Assembly: GCF_031143425.1 (NCBI RefSeq)
Contig: NC_090447.1
Location: 26,688,238 to 26,752,237, forward strand
Source: Pleurodeles waltl
Lineage: Eukaryota; Chordata; Amphibia; Caudata; Salamandridae
DNA length: 64,000 nt
Direction of reading: 5' to 3'
This document shows positions 54,188 through 64,000 of the stretch, piece by piece (position 1 is the first letter of the stretch; every line of letters begins with the position of its first letter). The position numbers were made by a program, and so were the translations under genes. The notes under the pieces are model-generated. The model was given only the letters and a program-made list of their open reading frames with translations, did no database searches and had not been told where the DNA came from.

Positions 54188-55507
54188 TGTAGGAGGCTGA
54201 CCCTCTATGTAGTGTGCAAAGCTAGGTACACTGTGTGCAGGGGGACGAGGCAGCCACATGTTGGTTTACAGGGACAAAAACTAGATCACCTAATGCCCTA
54301 ATTTTTAAGGTAGCTTGTTCGAGAAGTTAGGCCAATCGTGGAGAAGTGCAAAGCATTTGTTGTACATACAGTACACAATCATGCAACTTACACATTCAAA
54401 GGAATAACTCTAGACCAATTTATAAAAATATTTCAGATTTTTATGTAATTATTAAGACCAAGATCATCAAAATTGGTTAAGTACTTTTTGAGATATGGAT
54501 TTTTGAATTTTAATAAAAATTGCCTTTTTGTGCGTAATTACGCACCATAGGGATCAATGGACAGTCACCTTTAAAATTTCATATAAAATCGTACAGTTGG
54601 TTTACCAAGTTCTTCTTTTGCAGGTTGGTCAAGGTCATTGGTGGGTATGCTGTGCCAGCTGGAGAAGTTGGGTGGCTCCCAGTTCGGACGGGAGCAGTGA
54701 TGAAAAGTCTTTGGAGCTGGTGCAGGGCCATCGCGAGGGACCACTTGCAAAAGCACTACACGGGTAGATTTAGAGGTGGTTCCTTGGGGTCCCCTTGGAG
54801 TGTTGAGGTTGCAAGGGGTGGGGGACCCTTCGGGCACAGCAGGTTCTTTGTTTCAGGGCTATGTGCAGAGCGACTTGGTGAGCAGTGTGCAAGGATGCTC
54901 TTTTGAAATGGAGGTAAGTCAGTTCAAGGGTCATTTGTAGGACAACAGGGACTCTCTGGTGGGAGGTCCAGGGTGTTCCTGAAGTCCCTTGACTTGGGCT
55001 TCCTCCTGGTCCTTTTTTAGCCCTGAGCGGGCTAGTTTTCTTGGTGTCCGACTTCAGCTGACCAATACCCAGGATATTGGTACGGTTTGACCACTGGAGG
55101 GTGCAGTGCCACTAAACTTGCCACACTTGCAGAGTTTGTCCTCTGGGTCATTGATGTGTCATCGGATCCAGATGTGACTTCTGGTTCGGGAGTTAGTGGC
55201 TGGTCAGTGAAGTGACCCTCACTGGTTTGCTAATTTCTTCTTCTTGCAGAGTAGACCCTCCACTCTGGAGGGACTTCTTGGGTGATTTTCAAAACCTGGA
55301 GGTCCTCTGGGGTTCTTTAGAATTTTTTCAGTTGTCCAGCAGATCCTTAGTGGCGATTGTCGGATCCTGGGTGCGGCTGGCAGGGTTTGGTGCCTTTTCT
55401 TTGTGCAGCAGGTCCACAGTTCTCGTGCCTTGGATCTTCGTGGTGCTGGTCTTCTTTTTGTCCAGCGAATCCGCCTACCTGATGTAGGGGTGCCCACTAA
55501 ATACTGA
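54188..55507 (+). mobile_element. LTR fragment related to the Gmr1-like LTR
   Basis: Starts TGTAGGAGGCTGACCCTCTA and shares with the LTR at 25335 the stretch GTGCAAAGCATTTGTTGTAC and the AACTCTAGACCAAT block. It is cut at about 55507 by the next element. Only non-coding LTR sequence is present. Confidence 0.6.
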
Positions 55508-55898
55508 GGCCCATATTTATGAAATGTTTGCACCGCCTTAGTGTCATTTCTTTTATGCTAAAGCGGCGCAACCATACCTCCATATTTATATTTTGATGCT
55601 AGACCCATCTAGCATCAAAATTTAGGAGTTAGCGCAATTTTTAGGATGTGCCAATCCACCTTGCATCTCATTGCGACAATGAGATGCAATTTAGGCATTC
55701 TCGTCCTAAAAATGACACTAGCCCTCTAGCGCCATATTTACCTACTGATGCAAGCCAAGAAAGCGGACCTAAAAAATTACGCTAAGTCTGATTAGCATCA
55801 AATTTTAATGCCTGGTCGGACCAGGCATTAATAAGAGGCCTACACACCACCACTCAAGGAAAGCACACAGAAGGAGCATTTGAAACCTCCAGGAGAAA

Positions 55899-58800
55899 AT
55901 GGCAGTGGTACTGCTCCAACTTGGCACACGCCACAGACATCAGCGAAGACAGCAGATCCCTCCACCACCACTACAGCAACCCCAAACACCACCACAGCAG
56001 CCACAAATGCAGCACAGAAGGCGGGAGAGGATCTTCAGACAGCACCCAACTATCCTTGGCCTCAGGGAGCAAGATGTGATCAGGATGTACCGACTGAACC
56101 GGGAGTCCATTGTACTCCTGCTGCACCATATTGCGCCACACATCACAGCAAGGGCAAAGTCCCACTACCATTCCACTCATGGACAAACTCCTCGCTGTCC
56201 TCCATATGTTGGTGTCTGCATTTTTTCAGATAACGGGTGCATAAGTGGCTAGTATGTCCCATCCTCTTCGGTTCTCCTACCTAATGTCCTGGACACTATC
56301 ATACACCTCACACCCCACCACATCTGCTTCCCAAACACCCAGCATCTGAAGCAGGAGACTAAGCAAGATTTGGATCAAATTGCTGGGTTTCCGCATTTAC
56401 TGGGTGCAATGGACTACACCCATGTGAAACAGGTGCTACCTGCAGCAACGGAACACCTATATAGGAACCGCAAGCACACACATTCAATCAATGTGCAAGC
56501 CATTATCGACCACCGTGGGCCTCTTCACCAACATCCTTGCAAAATATCCCAGCAGCATCCATGATGCATACATATTTTGCCATTGCACTATCAACAAGCA
56601 ATTCCAGGGTGGCCAATATGGCAATGGTCTACTCATAGGTAAGCCACCATACCAATCATAACACACACAACACATCAACCATCTATGACAAACAAGACAA
56701 ACACCACACTAAATACACATGGGCAGGGGTACATAGATGTACAGGCAACAACACATATGCAACATGCCACACTACACCGCATTCATTGTACTTCACAAAC
56801 ATATACACTCACGTGTACATAACACAGCCACACCCTGACTGGCACACCACGTGTGGACAGGTGGAGCCAAGTCCCCTTTGCATACAGAAGATGCTCACAA
56901 ACCACTACAAGTGTCCACACACACATTGTACCAAACAAAGAATGGCCCAGGCATGTCAATGGCATAGGCCATGGCCATTTTAAGAAAGTCATACAAAGGC
57001 ACAGTGCCACTTAAATCATGGTGTGCAAGCCTCTGGCGAATCTAAATCAAACTCCACTCAAGTGGTGCAATTAGCAACTTCATATCATCTACACAAACCT
57101 GACATACCTGTAGTGTGCACCTACACCTGCCTGCTGCATTGTGTCCCACACATATATGAATACAAAATTACCTGCCATTAATGACCATGCGGCAGAATCA
57201 TGAGAAATGGGCAGCACGTACTCCAGTGCCACCTCACATGAACCCCTAGTGCCCCCTAATACCACCATGTCTGGTTCGTGTACCAGAAATAGTCCACCAT
57301 GGTGCAGAGTTTGTGAAAAAACTGTAACAATCATGAATGCCATAGTAGAACTCGTTGGGAGTATAGACGACATACCTGACCTTACATGCACCATACTAAG
57401 AGACCCATGTGAAAAACAGCAGTGTCCCCTCCAAAAGCCTGCACTGTGCATGTGTAGAAAGTGTCTGTGAGAAATCATGTATTGGAAGCTAGGAGATACT
57501 ACTGCACCAAATTACATATTCCTACTAATGTATGATACACAGCCTCGTACACTTGATGGCTGGAACAACCATCATCTGCCAAAAAGGGTCACAAAGTGTT
57601 GCACTGCATGCGCAATGCCACATGGTAACATGGACGGCACAGTCTGGCTTTGTAGGGCAACTATGGTGTCTCAACATCTGACACCATTGTGGTGCAAAGG
57701 AGGTGGTAGGTTCCATCTAACAATAGAACACTGCTTCAATTATGGACTGCACACATTTTTCTAAATTATAACCTTCATTTTGGGATCAATATGAAAATTC
57801 CCACTACCCAAGATTGCCATGTCCATCAACAGAGTCCAATGAAACCCTTTCACCAGAACAGGAACATACACTATAACACAAGCAAGTCTGAGTCACCACT
57901 CCACCTACAGCTAACAACTGCCATGATATGTTCCAAACCACTATCAAGCATTACTGTTGGACCTGGCCCTTTTAGCAGGGACATCCCCAATCTTTTTGCC
58001 TCCACCCTCCTAATTTTTCTGACCTGTTTTGTTGTCTTTAGGACTCTGGGCATTTTACCACTGCTAACCAGTACTAAAGTGCATATGCTCTCTGTGTAAA
58101 TTGTATTGTTGATTGGTTTTTCCATGATTGGCATATTTGATTCACTAGTAAATCCTTAGTAAAGTGCACTAGAGGTGCCTAGGGCCTGTAAATCAAATGC
58201 TACTAGTGGGCCTGCAGCACAGGTTGTGCCACCCACATTAGTAGCCCTGTAAACATGTCTCAGACCTGCCACTGCAGTGTCTGTGAGTGCAGTTTAAACT
58301 GCCAATTCGAGTTGGCAAGTGTACCCACTTGCCAGGCCTAAACCTTCTCATTTTATATGTGTAAAGGGAAGCCCTGGGTAGCCCAAATGGCAGGGTGCAG
58401 TGTATGTTAAAGATGGGACATGTACTGATGTGTTTTACATCTCCTAACAGTGAAATACTGCTAATTCGTTTTTCACTGTTGCAAGGCCTATCTCCCCCAT
58501 TGGTTAACATGGGGGCTTCCTTTAAATATCATCAAAGCGCAGATTCCCTTTGGGAGCAGATAGACATGTGGTGTTTGGGGTCTCTGAACTCACAATTTGA
58601 AAATACATCTTTTAGTGAAGTTGGTTTTTAGATTGTGTGTTTGAAAATGCCACTTTTAGAAAGTAGGCATTTTCTTGCTTAAACCATTCTGTGACTCTGC
58701 TTGTTTTTGGATTCCGTGTCTGGGTCAGTTTGACAGTTGGGCTATTTGCACCTCTTCTCTAAACAGTGACACACAGGGAGCTGGGGTGTAGCCTGCATAT

Positions 58801-61429
58801 CCTGATGGGTCATCTGGGCTGAGGGGAGGGGAGGAATGGTCACTTACACCTGAAAACCGAACAACAATGCAGCTATACAGAAGGGACAGATATAGTAAAT
58901 ATCCTTTGGTTCAACAGTGAAATTATCAATTAATCACTGGCAAGAATTTTATTATTTCATATTCTTCTTTTTTATTATTTTTGTTTACCTCTCTTTCTCT
59001 CACACTCTTAATTTGCAATATAAAACATACAAAAATAAAAATAAAATCTACACACGTAACTGTTCTATTTTTGTCCACTATACATATGCCACTTGGCACT
59101 TTCAAGTTCAAAGACCTGTTTTACAGTGACACTTTCCAATCATTAGTTCTTAAATAAGTCCGCTGCTAAACCTTTTCCAGGTACGCAGACTTTTTTAGAT
59201 GAGGTAGTGCTCTTTAGTACTGCCTTTTTTAAGGATATTAGTTCCTGATGGCAATGTGCGGTACTATCCTATTTCATTCTTCTCCTTTATTCACCAATTA
59301 ACACAACACTCCTCTGATAAATAGTCGACGCATTTCGGTCTTCCAACTTCTGGCCTCTTCAGGACATTGGAAAAAGTGCCTTAAAACTTGTATCCAACTG
59401 GTCGTTATTACTTTCATGCAATTTCATGCAACACAAATGCCATTGTACAATTGGCCCATTGTTCACACTGTTATCGTCGGGTAATTGCAAAGAGAACACT
59501 GTCTCTGAGGCTGGAGAGCAGTGAACATTACGATCACAGAGTAGTTGCGTGGCGGTGCTTTAACAAACCTAAATTTATTGCCATTCATACGGATGACTGA
59601 GCTCTTGGAGCTCCATTCCATCATTTGTTCCACCTTTTCAGTTAGGAGATTTTCTTTTTTCTTCTGCCCGCCTCCGCAGTCGCCGAAAGGGCTGTGTCTG
59701 CCCTCACACAATGTAGTCTCCAACCCCCTGGTGTGTGTCTGGGGCCTGGCCTCTGCAAGGCAGGATCTTGAAAACAACAGAGACTTCTCTTTGAAGTATG
59801 CCTACTTCAAAGGCAGAAAGGGGTATAAGAAGAGCACCCAAAACCCCTGAAAATCAGATTACTTCTGGAACCAAGAGGAACCTCTGCCCAGGAGAAGAGC
59901 TGGAGAAGCTGGAGGAGGAGTACTGCCCCTTTGCCTGTGACTGTTCTTTGCTAGGTTGGCCTGCAGTAGCTGCTTCTTCCTGGGAGAGGACAAAGACTGA
60001 CTTTTGTGTGACTTCCCACTGGTGAAGAATCTCCAAGGGCTTGAGCTGAGCTTGCCTCCTGTTGTTGAAGACTCAGGGACAACAAAGACTTCTCTCTGCC
60101 AGCACTTGGGCTTTCTGCTAAGAGTCCTGCCTGCCAAGTGGTGCCCTAACCTGTCTCTGGGCCTCTTGAAAGGTGCAGCTTGTGGAAAAGGACAGAAATC
60201 CACGCAAATAACGTCGTGAGGACAAACGTTTGACGCACCACCCGCCTCGCGGCTGCTAAACGACGCACCGCCGGCCTTATGGCTAAGATCGACTCTCCAC
60301 CTGCATCACGGCTGGGAGATCGACGCAATGCATCTGGAGAAACGATGCACAACACCTGCAGTGGCTGCTGTTAACGACTTAAGCCCCCACGCAGCACGGT
60401 TTCTTGACACCGTGCTACCGGATTTCAACGCAAAATCTATGGGCGTGGAAAATCAACGCAAAGCCTGCCGCAACCCGGGGTGCCCATCTGGATCGACGCA
60501 TCACGCTCTTGCGGGAGAGAAGAAACTACGCACGCCGACCCGACCGGAGGAGGAACGACGCACATCCTCACTTGCAAGTGAGAAATCGACGCATCGCTGG
60601 CCTTTTTCCGACACACACTCGCCCGTGCGGCTTTACTTTGATGCTAACCAGGTACTTTTGTGCGCTAACAGCGTTCTCACGGTTTTCTGAGGATTACAGC
60701 TCTTATTCGTTTTAAAATTCATAACTTGACTTGTGTATGTCTTTTTTTGATGTTTTGGTCTTGTTTAGATAAATATTACCTATTTTTCTAATCCTGTGTT
60801 GTGTTATTTTGTAGTGTTTTCACTGGGTTACTGTGTGTTGGTACAAATACTTTACACTTTACTTCTGAAGTTAAGCCTGCCTGCTTGTGCCAAGCTACCA
60901 AGAGGGCGAGCGGGGGTTAACTGAGGGCGATTCTCCTTTACCCTGACTAGAGTGAGGGTACTTGCTTCGACAGGGGGTAATGTGTCTGCCAACCAAAGAC
61001 CCCGTTTCTAACAGTTACCAAGACATCTTCAGTCATTCCTTTGCAGCTGATCAAGGGTACGGCATACAGCCAGGGGTTGTGACTCCATTTGCCAATCCCA
61101 CAACAGTGGAAGAGCGAGCCAACGAAGGGCACAGAAGAACACACAATGTGGTGGAGAGGTCATTTGGGCTCCTGAAATCAAGGTTCACGTGCCTGGCCCT
61201 GACAGGAGGTAGCCTCTTGTATGCTCCACCACTTGTATGCAAAATCATACTGGCATGTGCAATCCTCCACAACATCTATGTCAGAACAAATGTCCCCTGG
61301 GATGAGCAGGTTGATGTCCCCAACGAGGAGGAGGATGATGATGGAGCAGATCATTTGGAGGGGGAACAACAGAACACTGCTGCAGGAGTTCCCAGGAGAC
61401 TCCACATTGGAGAGAAAGTCTATACATAG
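55899..61429 (+). pseudogene. Harbinger transposase 2, two exons, frameshifted
   Basis: Exon 1 runs about 55899-56638 and exon 2 is 61047-61429, with GT at 56639 and AG at 61045-61046. The N-terminus is Gln/Pro-rich, followed by RRRERIFRQHPTILGLREQD and VIRMYRLNRESIVLLLHHIA. A frameshift near 56165 and a stop near 56247 follow. The first catalytic Asp is in LGAMDYTHV (56412-56414), with HLYRNRKHTHSINVQAI after it. A second shift lies near 56525. Exon 2 starts at DQGYG (second Asp 61049-61051) and has the Glu in NVVERSFGLLK (61154-61156), 34 residues later, then CKIILACAILHNI and an acidic C-terminus. Exon 2 is still open, while exon 1 is decayed. AATAAA follows at 61467-61472. Only remote similarity to the 7167-8237 transposase. 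Confidence 0.8.
57955..61013 (+). mobile_element. LTR-type element (3,059 bp) with GACGCA cluster, in the transposase intron
   Basis: Starts TGTTGGACCTGGCCC and ends CCCCGTTTCTAACA. The flanks ATTAC (57950-57954) and GTTAC (61014-61018) form a 5-bp duplication with one mismatch. No coding domain is present. At 60220-60610 the motif GACGCA (or AACGCA) recurs about ten times. It matches the left-edge element at 1-1909 (opposite strand). Ends and duplication size suggest a solo LTR; an unknown non-autonomous element is the alternative. Confidence 0.7.
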
Positions 61430-61466
61430 TCACTGGACTAACAACATCACATTGTAAATAGCACAA

Positions 61467-61472
61467 ATAAAA
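61467..61472 (+). promoter_or_regulatory. Polyadenylation signal of Harbinger transposase 2
   Basis: AATAAA 38 bp after the stop codon at 61429, in AT-rich sequence. Confidence 0.55.
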
Positions 61473-61480
61473 TACTTTGC

Positions 61481-64000
61481 ACCTGATTCTCCTTGGTCTA
61501 CTCATTCTCCACTACATATACCACTGGAATGTGACTCAAACCTCAAAGAGCAGGGAAGAAACACATTGGTTACAAGTAGGCTAGCAACATCATTTGTGAT
61601 GTAAGAGGGTCTACTGCCCCCATCTCAGATATCTGTGATGCGCAATTCACAGACATGTGACTCCTGAAGGCCCAGATCCATGCACCACTACATATATTGT
61701 GCCATTAAGTGGCCAAGGTGCTAATTCCTAGCCCATTCACCACAACAACACCATGCCTAACAGGATGTATGCAAGGGGGGCACATATAAGGTAGGGGCTG
61801 TCAACAAATGGATTTTAAGTAATGTTGGAACTGAACACTGTCACAACTCAGAGTGATTGTTGCTTTGCCTGCACGGCACATGTGTGACAAGGGTGGGACA
61901 TTATAGGTAACTATGGACCTTCAGTAATTGTCCAGGGATTGTAACCAATGTCAGATGCTGAGCCTGCACAGTGTATCCAGGGGATTATGTCCTGGCACTG
62001 GCATTGAGCACAACCCTAACACATGGTGGGCTGTACCTCATGTATGGCACACACACTTTGACTGTGGAGTGCTCAATGGGTTGCCAGACAAACAAAACAG
62101 CTATGGGTGAGAATCACTATCCAAACACATGACCCATTGTCAGGATCTAAGAATTTAATGAGACGATGCACCACCAAATAATAGTCTGGGTGGAATGTAG
62201 GCAGAGTGTGTAACGCTCACTATGTACATGAGCTGTACACTTGTCACACAAATCTGCTGTCTTGTCAGTTGTCTAGAGCAAATCCAGATAAACATGTAAA
62301 GACTGATGTACGGGTCTATGTCCTAGGTAGCAACAGGTTTGCCAGTATCAACAATGCTTGACATGTGTCAGCATGTTTACCTAGTATGCTCTGTATAAGA
62401 AATATCACACAGCACATAGCAATACACACCACTCATTGTCACTCCCATGACAAAAACAAGTACATTGTAGCAACAGTAACATTATATCCCATACATGTTT
62501 TGAGCTCCAACATAGCAGTCAGGTGTGGGATGTGGTACTATGCTCAATAATGTCAGAGACACAACATCAAACTGAGTGGGAGTAGACCTACCCATATATG
62601 TTGCATTTGGCTAATGAAAAGTACAGTACTGAGATGATTTCACACTTCAACATCAATCAGCGATGGTAAGAGTTACCTAGGTTGTGGCATGCTGGAAGAA
62701 AAGCATACCCATGTTCAACAGAGGATGTGGATGGACAGCTTAGAGACACCCACAGATATTTCCAAATACAGCACGGGAGGTCACTTGGAGACAACACAAG
62801 TGCAGTGGCAGGTGTAATGTCATGTGTGTGTGGCATTCATTACATCTCATAAATATAGTCAATGGAACGGTATCTATCAAGTAGCCAGTAGTAGGAGATG
62901 TGTACATCTACAAATTACACAAGTCACATGTTGCATCCTGTCCATGTTTGACCAGGCAATGTTGCTGGAGAAGATGTGTACAAAGTGCAAGCAGTCTAAA
63001 GAATGGGAGCAATGTAGGAGACAATACATACCTTGTCAGTAATGCAGGAAAACTTGGAGAAGAGACACGCATAGACCAATACTGACTGTATAACACATTA
63101 ATGTTGACATGTCAACATTTAACATATGTACAGAGAGGGTGGCCAGGTCAGTGCAGAACCCAGTCATGTTGGCCACTAGCATACCCTGGTATTTGCCCAT
63201 CGCATGCCACCATGACAGGAGGCAGTGACAGACAACACCATCTGTCCCCTGGCACGTTCCAAAAATTTAAGTCACAACAGATATACAACCCCTAAAGAAG
63301 CTGCCCATGGAAACAACTAAGGACATCAAATAATGAGACATGTCCCACATGTGCAAGCACCTGAGCTCTGTACATGAGAGGGGAAAGCTGACATCAAGTA
63401 CCGCAGAGAAAAATGTGATATCCTGGTCTGAATGACCACAATTGTACATGTGTTTGTCAGCTGGGTAAACTGGAGCTCGATTAACCTACCCCTTTACCTA
63501 CAACCATGGGTTTGTGTTGCCATTCAAACTCACACAATTGTGATGATACGTAGACTGGCATCTATGCCAGACTGCAACACTGCTACACAGTGGTATGCCA
63601 TTGTACGTGACAGTCACAACAAACATGATGTCGACAAATGAGAGTGCCTAGTAGGAGGCATGCACACATATACCATATATCTCAGCACACCACTATAATG
63701 GTCAGGCATGGTGATGTGTATGGATTCTGAACAAAAGGCAACCTAGCACAAACATAAGGGCATAGGTATCACAAGATCAGTGACCTTCACATGTGTTCCG
63801 ACATACGGAACATAGGTGGCACTGATGTGACTACACATGCTTTACTAAAATGCCAACATGTGTCCATGCAGGAAGATAGTAAAGTGAGGTTTCATATCCC
63901 ATGAACACAGCACTGTGGTCATACGTTACTGAAATTATATTACACATGTCTTTACACACACACACAGCATATACCAACCTTTACTAACACGTGAACATAA
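61481..64000. other. Unassigned right end, no gene seen
   Basis: Composition is CA/TG-rich (many ACACA and CATGTG words) with only short chance frames and no domain. It probably belongs to the body of the second Harbinger, whose partner gene would then lie beyond the window. Confidence 0.35.

Larger units (their letters stand above)
55508..61480 (+). mobile_element. Second Harbinger-type transposon, left part
   Basis: Begins GGCCCATATTTATGAAATG and encodes a PIF/Harbinger transposase unlike the first one. The left region has subterminal repeats of ATATTTA and AGCATCAAAATTTA in both orientations (55580-55810). Its right terminus was not found inside the window; 61480-64000 may belong to it. 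A 3,059-bp LTR-type element interrupts it. Confidence 0.55.

Overview
The window looks like intergenic DNA from a large, transposon-packed vertebrate genome. The best match is a salamander, most plausibly a newt such as Pleurodeles. This is inferred from the mix of elements: GC-rich Harbinger transposons with CGGCGGTC-type termini, a DIRS-type tyrosine-recombinase retrotransposon, Ty3/gypsy elements with 2-4 kb LTRs, L2/CR1-like LINEs and a retrovirus-like pol remnant. I see no host gene, tRNA or rRNA gene, and no CRISPR array. Almost every open frame is transposon coding sequence or an artefact of a tandem repeat.

Left third (1-19,750). A GCGTCG-rich LTR-type element enters from the left edge (1-1909, minus). 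A LINE fragment follows (1910-3708, minus), then a decayed retrovirus-like pol gene. That pol gene is split by an 11,089-bp PIF/Harbinger element (4553-15641) with 24-bp imperfect terminal inverted repeats and a 3-bp TGT target duplication. The Harbinger carries three genes: a 391-aa Myb/SANT-like protein (+), a DD35E transposase (-, broken by one in-frame stop) and a second, 653-aa Myb/SANT-like protein (+). These are followed by a 30-bp minisatellite. A 1,495-bp copy of the upstream LINE segment sits inside the Harbinger, between two copies of its central promoter-like region. The pol gene resumes at 15645 (RNase H, integrase). A 197-bp hAT MITE with a perfect 8-bp target duplication lies at 19549-19745.

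Middle (19,750-40,060). This is a purine-rich and minisatellite locus (69-bp units at 22.4-25.3 kb, about 57-bp units at 38.4-39.6 kb). A 13.1-kb Gmr1-like Ty3/gypsy element (25335-38442, minus) split it, with a perfect CTGAG target duplication. The element itself was hit by a 3.6-kb solo LTR in gag. Its integrase-tail/RT/RNase H block (27261-29071) is inverted relative to gag, protease and the integrase core.

Right third (40,060-64,000). A degenerate DIRS-type element (about 40060-46200) carries gag, RT/RNase H, tyrosine recombinase and a downstream SGNH-hydrolase-like ORF; a tRNA-derived SINE interrupts its RT. Then come LTR fragments, a degraded L2/CR1-like LINE (about 49716-52700, minus) and a second Harbinger family starting near 55508. 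The transposase of that Harbinger has a 4.4-kb intron enlarged by a 3,059-bp LTR-type element with its own 5-bp target duplication. The last 2.5 kb shows no recognisable gene.

Boundaries come from motif reading and comparing copies within the window. Family assignments rest on established domain signatures and were not checked against any database.
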